Assembly (NCBI GenBank): GCA_964645045.1 | Contig: CAZXYZ010000016.1 | Location: forward strand, 61,759-125,758 | DNA from: Anammoximicrobium sp964645045 | GTDB taxonomy: Bacteria > Planctomycetota > Planctomycetia > Pirellulales > Pirellulaceae | Direction of reading: 5' to 3' | Length of the DNA stretch: 64,000 bases | Shown: piece by piece, positions 26,670-35,558 of the stretch | Numbering within the stretch: position 1 is the first letter of the stretch | Layout: each line of letters starts with the position of its first letter | The notes under the pieces: generated by a model | Told to the model about the DNA's origin: nothing | Databases searched by the model: none | What the model saw: the letters and a program-made list of their open reading frames with translations, nothing else | Made by a program: the position numbers and the translations under genes

Positions 26670-28523
26670 TTGTTTCTAGGCCCCGTGTTCCAGCGCGAAG
26701 GGGTTCTCGCCCCACGACGTCCCAAGCTGTACTTGGCCCGCACGGTCTACGTTATCGCCCTCCTGATCCTGATGTGTACCGCGTGGCTGGTGGTCGCTGG
26801 GACGCAGATTATCCGGAACGTGGGCGACATGGCCCGCTTTGGAGCCGTGCTGTTCCAGATTCTGGCTCCGCTACAATTGGCGATGGCCGTCTTTGGCTCG
26901 GCCATGGTTTCCGCCAGCGCCGTTGCCCAGGAAAAGGACCGCCGCACGCTGATTCTGCTGCTGATGACTCGAATGAGCAACGCCGAATTGGTGCTGGGAA
27001 AGCTGTTTGCCAGCCTGTTGAGCATTTTTGCCATGCTGGTGGCCGCGCTGCCGGTGTTCATGATGGTTCCGCTGTTTGGCGGCGTGTCGTTTTCGCAGGT
27101 CATTCAGGCTTTCCTGGTGACTAGTGCAGCGGCCTTGGCTGCCGGCAGTCTCGGTTCGACGCTGGCCCTGTGGCGGGAGAAGACCTTTCAGAGCCTGGCG
27201 ATGACGGCGTTGGCCCTGGTGGCCTGGATCGGCATCTGGCAGGCACTCGCCTTGCTGGCATCCGATCGCCACGTCGCCGGTTGGCCAATCGACCAATGCG
27301 TCGCCGCGTTCAGTCCCTATGCCGCCATCATGACGACCGCTCGGCCCAGTTTCGCCGGCGATGCGATGCGGTTTTGGGACAGCGGTGCCTTCTGTTTTTC
27401 GCTGTTCGCGTTGTCCGCAACCGTGGCGCTGAACGCCTGGGCGATTGTCCGAGTCCGCGTTTGGAATCCCTCTCGCGAACTCCGCCTGGTCGCGCCGGAA
27501 CGCGACGAGGCGAAGAGCATTTGGGGGGTGGAGCACGATCTTGCCCAGCCGGGGCCAGGAGCGTCCGCAGACGCCGCCGAAGCCGCGCGGGCGGGGCACG
27601 TAGATGCCCGCGTGCGTGCCTCGTCGGCCACGACGCGGCGCGTGTGGGATAACCCCATCCTGTGGCGCGAAGTCTGCACCTGGGCTTACGGCCGCAAGGT
27701 GCTCGTGATTCGCGTCGGTTATCTGTTCCTGTTCTGTATGGCGGCTGCCGGACTGGTTCATTTGCTCGCGGCCGGCGAGGCCTCACATTCGGCGGAGGCA
27801 TTGATTCCTGCGGCCGCGTTTCCGTTGGCGCCGTTTTGCCTGGTCAGCCTGGTGCTGGTCAACGCCTTGGCCGTCACGTCGATTACGAATGAGCGCGACG
27901 GGCAAGCGTTGGACTTGCTGCTGGTTACCGATCTATCGCCTCGCGAGTTCCTGGTCGGGAAACTCGGCGGCGTCTTCTGGGTGACCAAGGAGATGGTCCT
28001 CCTGCCCATGCTGCTAGCGGGCTACTTGTGGTGGGCGGGTGGTCTGACGGGCGAGAACCTGGTTTTCGCCGTCGGCGGGCTGGCGGTGCTGTACGTCTTC
28101 GTGAACATGCTGGGCATCCATTGCGGGATGAATTATGCCAATTCCCGGACCGCGATCGGCGTGAGCCTAGGGGTGGTCTTCCTGCTGTTCCTGGGCGTGG
28201 TGACTTGCCTGTTGATTATGATTCAGTTCGGCGGCTCGTTTCAGACGCAATTGTACCCGTTCCTGGCGTTCATCTTGGGGGGCAGTCTGGGGCTGTACGT
28301 AACCCTGGGCTACCGCAATCCCTCGCCGGCGATTCAGGTCGCCTCGTTGCTGCTGCCGCTGGCCACGTTCTATTGCATCACGAGCTATTTGCTGCAGCAT
28401 TTCCTGGCCGTCTTCCTGGTGACGGTCCTCAGCTACGGCTTTACGACGGCTGCCATGCTGATGCCCGCCGTCTACGAGTTCGATATCGCGATCGGCCGGT
28501 CAAGGACGCAGGGCGACGAGTGA
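26670..28523 (+). CDS. Double ABC-2 type permease
   Basis: The 617-residue membrane protein contains two ABC-2-type permease halves. Each starts with a conserved GPVFQREG / NPILWREV segment and has a KDRRTLILLLMTRMSNAEL / RDGQALDLLLVTDLSPREF motif after the second span. I place the start at TTG 26670, which has GAGGAG 7 nt upstream and gives the family-like N-terminus MFLGPVFQREG; the open frame to 26526 would overlap the divergent sigma gene. No ATPase gene is adjacent. The substrate is unknown. Confidence 0.82.
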   Translation: MFLGPVFQREGVLAPRRPKLYLARTVYVIALLILMCTAWLVVAGTQIIRNVGDMARFGAVLFQILAPLQLAMAVFGSAMVSASAVAQEKDRRTLILLLMTRMSNAELVLGKLFASLLSIFAMLVAALPVFMMVPLFGGVSFSQVIQAFLVTSAAALAAGSLGSTLALWREKTFQSLAMTALALVAWIGIWQALALLASDRHVAGWPIDQCVAAFSPYAAIMTTARPSFAGDAMRFWDSGAFCFSLFALSATVALNAWAIVRVRVWNPSRELRLVAPERDEAKSIWGVEHDLAQPGPGASADAAEAARAGHVDARVRASSATTRRVWDNPILWREVCTWAYGRKVLVIRVGYLFLFCMAAAGLVHLLAAGEASHSAEALIPAAAFPLAPFCLVSLVLVNALAVTSITNERDGQALDLLLVTDLSPREFLVGKLGGVFWVTKEMVLLPMLLAGYLWWAGGLTGENLVFAVGGLAVLYVFVNMLGIHCGMNYANSRTAIGVSLGVVFLLFLGVVTCLLIMIQFGGSFQTQLYPFLAFILGGSLGLYVTLGYRNPSPAIQVASLLLPLATFYCITSYLLQHFLAVFLVTVLSYGFTTAAMLMPAVYEFDIAIGRSRTQGDE

Positions 28524-28546
28524 GCATAAACGTTGCGGAAATTATG

Positions 28547-28652
28547 GCGAACGGTGGGCGTCAGCCCATCGGTGCATTGTCTCTGCGACAAGTAGCGTAA
28601 GCTTCCAGCTTGCGATGCCATGATCTCCCGCAAGCTGGAAAGCTTACGCCAC
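28547..28652. repeat. Two dispersed palindrome pieces between convergent genes
   Basis: 28547-28572 is a single arm (GCGAACGGTGGGCGTCAGCC) of the palindrome seen complete at 41754-41840. 28592-28652 is a 61-bp palindrome with arms GTAGCGTAAGCTTCCAGC and loop GATGCCATGATCT. The same arms and loop recur, inverted, at 32741-32800. The site lies between two convergent genes and may also act as a bidirectional terminator. Confidence 0.8.
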
Positions 28653-28685
28653 CGAGACATCGGACAGCTATTTCTCGAACGGTGC

Positions 28686-30563
28686 TTACAGCCCGCGGAC
28701 AGTCGTCTCGAATTTCAACCGCTTCTCGTTCAGCACTTCCATAGACGTGATCTTCCAGGCACCGGCGCGCGGCTCGATGGTGAACCGGGCCTCGTATTCG
28801 TTCGTCCGGGCGTGTAAGTGGCCCCAGTGTTCCACCGTCCCGGCGACGGTCCAGCGGCAGCGGTAGTCGAAGCCGCGCGGGTCGGACGTGGCGGCGAAAC
28901 GCGCGGGCTCTTTTTGCCCGGAGACCATTTTCACTTCGCGGACGCGCGACACGGCGCCGCCCTGCTCCTGCATCTCCAGGCCGCGGCGGACCTGCAGGTA
29001 CAACTCGCCCAACAGCGGCCCGTCGACGCTCTTGGCCAAGGCGTCGTACACGTCGTTTTCCTGGCGATAGTCGAACGCCCGGTAGATGTTCTTGTGCAAC
29101 GCGGCGAAAATCGCCGTCGCCTGGTCGGCTGATGCGGTGCTAGGCGGCATGAACGGATTGTCCAATTCCCAGCGAGCCCACGGCCAAACGCCTGCCGCGA
29201 CGGCGGCGACCAAAGCCGAGCCAAACACGTACGAGCGAGCTGCAGCCGCACGCCGCCACAGCAGCCATATCAGACCCGGCCACAGCAGGATACACCCCAG
29301 CGATACCACCGGCAGCGACCAACGTGGTCGCGGCGGCAGAGTCATGTCGACTTGCGTCAGCGGCGGCGGGGGCGGGCGGCCGGGATTCTGCCAGCTGTAC
29401 TTGTTCTCCATTCCCAACCGCGACAGGGTCGCGCGCAGCGTGTCCTCAAACGCATACACGATCATGTTCACGGTCCAGATGAACCGGTTGAAGCGGTCCC
29501 ACGTGACCTGGACGCGGCTGGGCGTCCCCTTCGTACTGTAAGACAGGATGACGCCGACGCGGGCGCTGGACAGGGGCACGCGGCGACGTTCGACGCGTTG
29601 GGCAAAGTCCTTGAAATCGAGTCCGTAGAAGTCGATCCGCCGGACGACCGGCTGGACCCTCACGCCGTCAATCTCCAGGGGATTGCCCGCCGTGAAATAC
29701 GCCGCGATCTGCTCGCGGGCAGCGTCCTGCTCGGCGATCTCCAGGAACGCGTCGTCCGCGCGGGCGATCAAGACGCTTTCCTCCAAGGTCAGCAGCGGGA
29801 TGAGAATTTCGTGGCGGACTTCGTAATCGGTGATGTACAGGAACGAGTACACGGCGCTGTAGCTGGTGATGCCCAGCGTCTCGTCCTTTTGCTTCTGGTA
29901 CCACTCGTCCCGGGCTTCTTGCGACGCGTCGGGCGCCAACGGTGGACTGTCCCAGCGGAATCGCACCGTCTGCGGCGTGCCGGGGTACAGCACTTCCTGC
30001 GATCCCGTCCCGGCTGCCTCCTGTTTGACGTTCAACTGCACCTCGGCGGGCACGACCAGTTTGTCGTCGCTCAGTTGCTGGCTGAACGTGAGGAACTCGG
30101 GCGGTTCCGTAAACGGATACTCGACCTGGAACGAAATCCGGTGCGACATCAGATCGGCCAGCCGGATGCCCTCGGCCGCCATCTTCGATTGTCCGACGCC
30201 CACCACGCGGCCAGTCAGTCGCTGGCCATGCACATCGCGGATCGTGAACCGCTCCAGCAAGAACGTTTTATGCTTTTCGATCCCGCTCTGAATCACGTTC
30301 GGTTCCAGGAAGTCGCGGTCGTTCGGTGCCAGATTGTGAAACAGAAACAGGTCTTCGGCAAAAAAATCCAGCTTGACCGTCGCCTGCTCGCGGGTCACGA
30401 AGACGAAGGCCTGAGTCAACGAAATCGGGTGTGCGTGGATGGGACCGGCCGCCAAGTGACAGGCGAGCAGCGTTGCGAGCAGGACGAGAAGAAGCTGAAG
30501 TCCGCGCCACGGAAAGGGCTCAGACGTACAGAATTCAATTTTCGCGGTCGATGACCTAACCAT
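28686..30563 (-). CDS. Exported membrane-anchored protein of unknown function
   Basis: The protein is up to 625 residues. After a hydrophobic leader (LQLLLVLLATLLACHLAAG) comes a beta-rich domain (HPISLTQAFVFVTREQATVKLDF). Two membrane spans follow at about residues 400-460 (VVSLGCILLWPGLIWLLW and SYVFGSALVAAVAAGVWPW), and the C-terminal domain ends with a beta-rich NTF2-like fold (EARFTIEPRAGAWKITSMEVL). No family was recognised. ATG 30563 is the only ATG upstream of the leader, and it lies in the loop of a palindromic repeat, so the first 16 residues or so (including KIEFCTSEP) are repeat-derived. An alternative start codon after the repeat is possible. Confidence 0.7.
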   Translation of the reverse strand: MVRSSTAKIEFCTSEPFPWRGLQLLLVLLATLLACHLAAGPIHAHPISLTQAFVFVTREQATVKLDFFAEDLFLFHNLAPNDRDFLEPNVIQSGIEKHKTFLLERFTIRDVHGQRLTGRVVGVGQSKMAAEGIRLADLMSHRISFQVEYPFTEPPEFLTFSQQLSDDKLVVPAEVQLNVKQEAAGTGSQEVLYPGTPQTVRFRWDSPPLAPDASQEARDEWYQKQKDETLGITSYSAVYSFLYITDYEVRHEILIPLLTLEESVLIARADDAFLEIAEQDAAREQIAAYFTAGNPLEIDGVRVQPVVRRIDFYGLDFKDFAQRVERRRVPLSSARVGVILSYSTKGTPSRVQVTWDRFNRFIWTVNMIVYAFEDTLRATLSRLGMENKYSWQNPGRPPPPPLTQVDMTLPPRPRWSLPVVSLGCILLWPGLIWLLWRRAAAARSYVFGSALVAAVAAGVWPWARWELDNPFMPPSTASADQATAIFAALHKNIYRAFDYRQENDVYDALAKSVDGPLLGELYLQVRRGLEMQEQGGAVSRVREVKMVSGQKEPARFAATSDPRGFDYRCRWTVAGTVEHWGHLHARTNEYEARFTIEPRAGAWKITSMEVLNEKRLKFETTVRGL

Positions 30564-30611
30564 CTGGATACGCGTCTAGCCGCGAAAATTGAATTCTGTA
30601 CGTCTGAGCCC
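30516..30611. repeat. 96-bp palindromic element, family A copy 2
   Basis: Perfect 32-bp inverted arms start GGGCTCAGACGTACAGAATT; the outer 20 bp match the element at 6826-6919 while the inner arm and loop differ. It overlaps the annotated start of the 28686-30563 gene: the loop contains its ATG and one arm is translated. Confidence 0.88.
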
Positions 30612-30634
30612 ACCACCGTCTGAGCCCGCTCGCA

Positions 30635-31456
30635 TCAGGCCGGTTCTACGCGGATCGGCCGGAGATCGAATTTCGGGCACTGGCCGAGGAAGCGGCAGGG
30701 GTTGTTATGGAACACCTCGATCGCTTCCTGCAACGTGTGCTTGCGGCGGCGATATTCCAGGATGGCCTCCTGCAGCGTGAACGGGTCGCTGGGTCCCCAA
30801 TCGGCCGACGAGTTCACCAGGATCCGTTCCGTGCCGTATTTCTCCAGCATGTCGATGGCCCGTTTGGGCGAGCATTTTGTGATCGGGTACAGCGTAAAGC
30901 CGACCCAGTAGCCGGCGTCCAGCGGGGCCCGAATCGTGTGTTCTTCGACGTGATCGATCCAAACCCGCTGCGGATCGACCCGCAGGTTCGCCAGGACTTC
31001 CAGCGTGCGTTTCGTGCCGCGGACCTTGTCTTGCAGATGCGGCGTGTGAATCAGGATCAACTGGTGGTGCCGCAGGGCCAGCTCCACCTGGGCCTCGAAG
31101 ATCTCCTCTTCGCTCTTGGTCGTCTTGTGAAAGCCGATTTCGCCGACGCCCAGCACGGTGGGTTTCTCGAAGAATTCCGGCATCTGCCGCAGCACTTCGC
31201 GGCTCAGCGCCGGATTTTCCGCTTCCTTGGGATTTACGGCGACCCAGCAGAAATGCCGGATGCCATATTGGGCGGCCCGCGTCGGCTCGAACTCACTGAT
31301 CTGGCGGAAGTAATCGATGAACGTCTCGGGGTACTTGCGGTCGAACCCGGCCCAGAACGCCGGTTCGGCGACGGCCACGACGCCGGACATCGCCATCCGC
31401 TCGTAGTCCTGCGCCGTGCGCGCGATCCCGTGGTAGTGCGGCTGAATGATCTGCAT
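30635..31456 (-). CDS. TatD-related metal-dependent hydrolase
   Basis: The 273-residue TIM-barrel protein has an N-terminal HYHG in place of the usual HxH, a central VGVGEIGFHKTTKSEEEIFE motif, LILIHTPH and WIDHVEEH, all candidate metal ligands of the TatD/amidohydrolase superfamily, and a late SSADWGPSD. ATG 31456 has AGGAG upstream. It is the last of three genes with a methylene-H4MPT dehydrogenase. From memory, TatD-like proteins occur among the accessory genes of the bacterial H4MPT one-carbon pathway, so a role in cofactor or pathway maintenance is plausible but unproven. Confidence 0.75.
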   Translation of the reverse strand: MQIIQPHYHGIARTAQDYERMAMSGVVAVAEPAFWAGFDRKYPETFIDYFRQISEFEPTRAAQYGIRHFCWVAVNPKEAENPALSREVLRQMPEFFEKPTVLGVGEIGFHKTTKSEEEIFEAQVELALRHHQLILIHTPHLQDKVRGTKRTLEVLANLRVDPQRVWIDHVEEHTIRAPLDAGYWVGFTLYPITKCSPKRAIDMLEKYGTERILVNSSADWGPSDPFTLQEAILEYRRRKHTLQEAIEVFHNNPCRFLGQCPKFDLRPIRVEPA

Positions 31457-31470
31457 CGTTCGGACTCCTC

Positions 31471-31695
31471 TCAAGCGGGATCGGAAAACAGGTTCAGCAG
31501 CCGTTCAGCCCGGTCGGACGTCGTTTCGCGTTCGGCCAGCAGCTGCAAAGACTGATAGATTTTGACCAGCCGTTGGTCGGCCAACGGCTCGCCGGACGCC
31601 GCCCGATCCAGACGATCCAGCATGGCCCCGATTTCGAGCAGTTGGCAGCGTATGTCCAGGAAGTAGGTGCCCAGCACCTCGCCTGCAGTCAGCAT
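31471..31695 (-). CDS. Small conserved-looking helical protein in one-carbon operon
   Basis: The 74-residue protein is predicted all-helical (GEVLGTYFLDIRCQLLEIGA), with no recognised domain. ATG 31695 has AAGGAG 7 nt upstream. It sits 15 bp after the dehydrogenase stop and 14 bp before the hydrolase start, so all three are surely co-transcribed. It may be a small subunit or assembly factor. Confidence 0.7.
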   Translation of the reverse strand: MLTAGEVLGTYFLDIRCQLLEIGAMLDRLDRAASGEPLADQRLVKIYQSLQLLAERETTSDRAERLLNLFSDPA

Positions 31696-31710
31696 CGGAT
31701 TCTCCTTGGT

Positions 31711-32616
31711 TCAACCGTGGTGGAGCGATTGTCGAGCAAACTCAAACGCGTGCTCGAAGTGCAGGTACAGCGGCTTTTCCGCGTCGTGCATGCGTTTGAA
31801 CAGATGGTGTTGCGTCTTGTACTTGACGTTGCCGATGGCCAGTGCCCCGACGGCGACGGCACCGCCGGTCGATCCGGCCAGGGGCGCGCCGTCATCTTGC
31901 AAACCGACGCCCGCGATGCCGGCGGGCGGTACGGCGTTGACGTCGGCGGCGACTTTCAGCCGCGGGGCAGCGGCTACGTCCGCTTCCGACATGACTTGGA
32001 TGCCTGCCTTGGCGGTCCCTAGCACGACGTCGGCGCAGCGGAACTGTTCGAACTTGTGGTCGCTGGCGTCGCCGCGGATGCCGGTCAAGTCGGCCCCGTA
32101 ATTGTGATTGCAGATCGCCGCCACGCGATCCGCGCGGTCCTTGTGGCGGCCGAGGATGACCACCTCGGCTCCGGCCTTGGCTGCCAGGATCGCGGCCGCC
32201 GCGCCGACCGGTCCGGTGCCGCCCAGCACCAGGATCCGCAGTCCGGCCAGGGGGGTGCTGTGCGATTTTTGCAGCTGCCGTTCGACCGTGGCGACCAGCG
32301 CTGCGGCCGTGGTGAACGCCCCGCTGGGATCGGCAAACACCGAGACTTCGAACGGCGGAATCATCGCCTCGCGGGCCCCGTCCAGCATGTCCATCGCGAT
32401 ATGCAAATCCCGGCCGCCGATGAAGATCCCGGTGCGTTTGGCACTCTTGGGACCGCGCGAGAAGATCGCGTCCTGGACCAGCGGCCCGATGTCGTCCAAC
32501 TCGACGTGCGAGTAGGGCATCACGGCCGTCCAGCCGGAATCCAGGGCCATGTTCACATCAAACGGACTGACGTTCTTGGCCGGAGTGAGCATGTGCAGGA
32601 TGTAGGGTTTTTCCAT
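31711..32616 (-). CDS. Methylene-tetrahydromethanopterin dehydrogenase
   Basis: The 301-residue protein has the N-terminal domain of MtdB-type enzymes (YILHMLTPAKNVSPFDVNMA, then DAIFSRGPKSAKRTGIFIGG) and a C-terminal Rossmann domain with ILVLGGTGPVGAAAAILAA. It oxidises methylene-H4MPT to methenyl-H4MPT with NAD(P)+ in the one-carbon pathway used for formaldehyde oxidation or assimilation. Planctomycetes are known to carry this archaeal-type pathway. The enzyme could be MtdB or the planctomycete MtdC variant, which I cannot tell apart by eye. It is first in a three-gene operon. Confidence 0.88.
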   Translation of the reverse strand: MEKPYILHMLTPAKNVSPFDVNMALDSGWTAVMPYSHVELDDIGPLVQDAIFSRGPKSAKRTGIFIGGRDLHIAMDMLDGAREAMIPPFEVSVFADPSGAFTTAAALVATVERQLQKSHSTPLAGLRILVLGGTGPVGAAAAILAAKAGAEVVILGRHKDRADRVAAICNHNYGADLTGIRGDASDHKFEQFRCADVVLGTAKAGIQVMSEADVAAAPRLKVAADVNAVPPAGIAGVGLQDDGAPLAGSTGGAVAVGALAIGNVKYKTQHHLFKRMHDAEKPLYLHFEHAFEFARQSLHHG

Positions 32617-32740
32617 CGGCTAGTTCCCTGGAGTGCGGCGCTTGGTCGCCGCATTCGTCACGGGGCGAGTGGGAAACGTGCCCCACGAATAATTCTCGCG
32701 AGCCTTGGGACCGTTCGAGAAATCCCAGTCCGGTTTCTCC

Positions 32741-32800
32741 GTGGCGTAAGTTTTCAGTTTGCGGAAGATCATGGCATCGCCAGCTGGCAGCTTGCGCCAC
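32741..32800. repeat. 60-bp palindrome, related to 28592-28652
   Basis: Reverse-complemented, it matches 28592-28652 in both arms and in the loop GATGCCATGATCT. It lies upstream of the one-carbon operon. The surrounding 32617-33235 region shows no gene; it also holds a 15-bp direct repeat, TTGTCCGACGTTCCG, twice near 33113-33143. Confidence 0.8.
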
Positions 32801-33235
32801 TTGTTCCTCGAACGTTGCTTAGCATATCCGGCGGCGGGGCAAATCGCAAAGCGGGTTGCGGCAATACCCCGCGTCTCGGGGCGGCCGCCATTGACGCCAC
32901 CACATTTTTCTAAGCGCGCTTGATCGTAGTCTGGAAGGTCCGCATCGAACGGGAACCGTGTACGGCGGTCGCGATAGCCTGTATGGCTTACATCGGTGCG
33001 ATCTTCCGGCACGCACTTTTCCGGCCGTCTGCCGAGTTCTCCAATGCCGCACCGCTTTCCGTACAACCGTCCGGAAGCTATGATTCCGGCCTTCCCGGTT
33101 CCATGTCCTGTTGTCCGACGTTCCGTTGTCCGACGTTCCGTACTTGACAGTAAAGGCCCGGCGGGCCATTGTGTGCGTTCACGCGAGGATCGCCCGAAGA
33201 TCCCGCTCCCAGAAACAAGTTCCAAGGAATCCGTC

Positions 33236-33538
33236 ATGCCCGCTTTTCGCGCGGAAGTCCCCCACACGTTAGGCCAGCCCGAAGCCACCAATCGCTTGAA
33301 GGGATTCGTTGAATCCGTCCAGCAGCGGTTCGCCGACCAGATCTCGGCGGCCGATGGTGCCTGGAATGAGAACGTGCTGAGTTTTTCCATGGCCACCAAC
33401 GGGATCACCATCAAGGGGACGCTGACCGTCGAGGAAACCGCGGCGCGGGTCGAAGGCCATTTGCCCATGCTGGCCACGCCGTTCAAAGGCATGATCGAAA
33501 GATCGATCGCCGGCGAACTGTCGCAGGCGCTGGCCTGA
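33236..33538 (+). CDS. Polyhydroxyalkanoic acid system (PHA_gran_rgn) family protein
   Basis: The 100-residue protein resembles the small PHA granule-region family, with a GIT-I-KGTLTVEET core and a C-terminal IERSIAGELSQAL helix. ATG 33236 has AAGGA upstream; the frame is open further up, but that part is unlike coding sequence. The family is named for its genomic association with PHA loci, and the molecular role is not settled. No PHA synthase gene is in the window. Confidence 0.72.
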   Translation: MPAFRAEVPHTLGQPEATNRLKGFVESVQQRFADQISAADGAWNENVLSFSMATNGITIKGTLTVEETAARVEGHLPMLATPFKGMIERSIAGELSQALA

Positions 33539-34167
33539 CTTTCCGCCCAAGCTGATGAAAATGGCGGAAAGACGGGGAATGGTGGTGGATACGGAAAGCC
33601 AGAGTTGGCACCCCATCGCGACATTTCTCGCGGGAGATGTCGCGGTTTCAGCCGCGGGAGAGGGCACGGCGTGAACGATGGGGCGATTTTCAGGACAAAG
33701 TCCTCGAGGCTCAAAGACCCTCTCCCCTCTCCCAGGCCTTAGAGCCCGACCTCTTCCCAAGGGAGAAGTCTCGTCTCGTTGTGAGCAACGCCTATCGGAT
33801 CACTTACGGAGAGGAAGCAAATAGCTCGCGGATTTACCACGCCAATGAGCTATTCGGTTGGGGTGGGGTATGATTATTGATCCTCGTTCGCGATACGCGT
33901 ATATTCTCGTCGATTTGTGGGAGGGGCATATCCCTCACTGAACTCGCTCCCAGCAGCCCCACTCGCAGCGGCTTTCGTTGATCTCAATTCTTCTGGTATT
34001 GAGGCCCCGCGTACAGGAGTCGATTCATGAGCGAGCGTTCGATTCGTCGTCGGTTTCGCGATATGCTCCTTTCCAGGACCGGTGGTGATCGAGGAGCGAC
34101 GAAGCGCGGACTTGGCCGGAGGAGGTGACATCGCCTCGTCCGCATCGGACCGCTCGAGCCGCGGCAC

Positions 34168-34364
34168 TTGCTGAGCGGGTCAGGGCCGATAGTCATCGCC
34201 GTCACGGCGACTCCGGCATTGCTCAACGACGCGAATGTGGGGCCGGCCGCTCTTTCCGTGACGGTGCATTTCAGCGGGGCGATGGACCTGGCTGCGATCC
34301 CGACGGCTCGCAAGATCGGCGCGCGGCTGCCATCGACATCGATCAACTGCTCTTCCGCCGCCTA
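34168..34364 (+). pseudogene. Remnant of an Ig-like-repeat surface protein
   Basis: A short frame reads VTATPALLNDANVGPAALSV, then TVHFSGAMDLAAIPT, like one repeat of large planctomycete surface proteins that carry Ig-like or calcium-binding repeats. There is no proper start upstream, and the frame is closed by the TAG at the tip of the repeat element that begins at 34362. The rest of the 33539-34361 stretch shows no intact gene, only short repeat-like pieces (for example the CCCTCTCCC-rich part near 33717-33775). Confidence 0.4.
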
Positions 34365-34670
34365 GCACCAAACGGTTTTCAAGGCCAATCGCGTAAAGAA
34401 TGAGATTTCATGGTTCTGCGAATTGGATGCCACGGGCTTGCCCCGTGGAGGTTCCCGTTTCCAACTACACAAACCGTGCCACTGCGTAAGCTCCCTACCC
34501 CGTTTCGCCCGCGGCGGCGAAGCCGCCGCGGGCGAAACGGGGTAGGGAGGATTGAAGGCTTGCGTGCGTGGCGTGTGTAGCGAGAAACGTAAGCATCCCT
34601 CGGGCAAGCCGAGGGCATTCGTGAAACGTCAAAGTAAATACTGACAGTTGGAAAAACCGTTTGGTGCTAG
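34362..34670 (+). mobile_element. 309-bp MITE-like element, copy 2
   Basis: Perfect 18-bp terminal inverted repeats CTAGCACCAAACGGTTTT bound the element at 34362-34379 and 34653-34670. The interior includes the GCCACGGGCTTGCCCCGTGG motif, a large hairpin of CCCGTTTCGCCCGC and its complement, and CCTCGGGCAAGCCGAGG. It has no coding capacity. It is homologous end to end with 21655-21964 in the opposite orientation. I saw no clear target-site duplication. Confidence 0.88.
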
Positions 34671-34745
34671 TTGTCGGCGGGGCGGCTGCCGGGATACCGT
34701 TGTCAGGCAGCGCTGGACCGCTGTCGGCGAACGAGCGGTTGTTCG

Positions 34746-34937
34746 TTAGGCTTCAACGAGGATCGCGCCGGACGGGCAGCCGTCGGCGGCTTCCTGCGTG
34801 GACTGCTGCAAGTCCTCGGGAATCGGATTCACTTTGACGCCTACGACACCGGAATCGTTCATTTCGAACACGTCGGGCGCCATTTCTTCACAAACGCCGC
34901 ATCCCGAACAAAGCGTTTCGTCAACGGTAACTTTCAC
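34746..34937 (-). CDS. Single-cluster [4Fe-4S] ferredoxin
   Basis: The 63-residue protein carries C-S-G-C-G-V-C near the N-terminus (ligands 9, 12 and 15 or so) and the distal Cys in DGCPSGAI, the pattern of small Thermotoga-type ferredoxins with one cluster. Start GTG 34937 has a perfect AAAGGAGG 5 nt upstream; the frame is open to 35069 but has no such site. It is a cytoplasmic electron carrier; the partner enzyme is not nearby. Confidence 0.88.
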   Translation of the reverse strand: MKVTVDETLCSGCGVCEEMAPDVFEMNDSGVVGVKVNPIPEDLQQSTQEAADGCPSGAILVEA

Positions 34938-35125
34938 AGAATCCTCCTTTGTAGAAACGGAACGTAGCAGACCATTCGCCGTCACCACGGGTAACGCCCA
35001 GACGGCGAGCGGGCCGGCCCGATCGAGGCTGCGGATAATCGGCCCGCCAAGACGAAGAGCATACACCAACTACCGGTTTTGTCACAAGCGGGTACGGATC
35101 TCGCTAGCAGCCGGTTTCCAGGACG

Positions 35126-35368
35126 CTAAAAGTTCCTCCTCTTGGTCTCGATCGTCAATTGGTCGATCACCCGCCGCACGCCAGCGACACGGTTGGCGGC
35201 CCGCATGATGTTCTGGCGTTGCATCTCATATTGGATCGTACCTTTCAGCGTCACGTCGCCTCGGCTGATGCTGATCTTGACGCGGCGTTGCGACCCGGTT
35301 CTCGTCCGTTGTACACACTGGTCGGCCTTTTGCAGCAGGGCTTTGTCCGAAACTTGATTGATGGCCAT
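35126..35368 (-). CDS. BON domain protein
   Basis: The 80-residue protein is almost entirely one BON domain, with the GDVTLKGTIQYEMQRQNIMR core and VAGVRRVIDQLTI end. ATG 35368 has AAGGAAG upstream. No signal peptide or membrane span was seen, so it may be cytoplasmic, unlike OsmY-type BON proteins. The function is probably lipid or ligand binding. Confidence 0.82.
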   Translation of the reverse strand: MAINQVSDKALLQKADQCVQRTRTGSQRRVKISISRGDVTLKGTIQYEMQRQNIMRAANRVAGVRRVIDQLTIETKRRNF

Positions 35369-35397
35369 GATCGCAACTTCCTTGCACATCTTTGTTC

Positions 35398-35454
35398 AAC
35401 GGCAAGCCGAAGGCGTCGGCGAATCGGACACGCAGTCGCCTTTGGCTTACCGTT
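35398..35454. repeat. 57-bp palindrome
   Basis: Arms AACGGCAAGCCGAAGGCG and CGCCTTTGGCTTACCGTT (one mismatch region) flank a 21-nt centre. It sits between the heparinase-like gene end and the BON gene start and may act as a terminator or be a dispersed repeat. Confidence 0.65.
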
Positions 35455-35558
35455 AAGCGAGTTGGGTTGCGGCCGTCAGGCCGCGTTAGCGTCTACCGCC
35501 GGTGGCTATCCACGCGTTGGCAGCCTTAAGGCTGGACTCCAACGGAATCGCCCGCGGG

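Noticed and set aside
32620..33714. Minus-strand frame of 364 codons
   Set aside because: It is antisense to the PHA_gran_rgn gene and otherwise reads through a palindromic repeat; no family resemblance.
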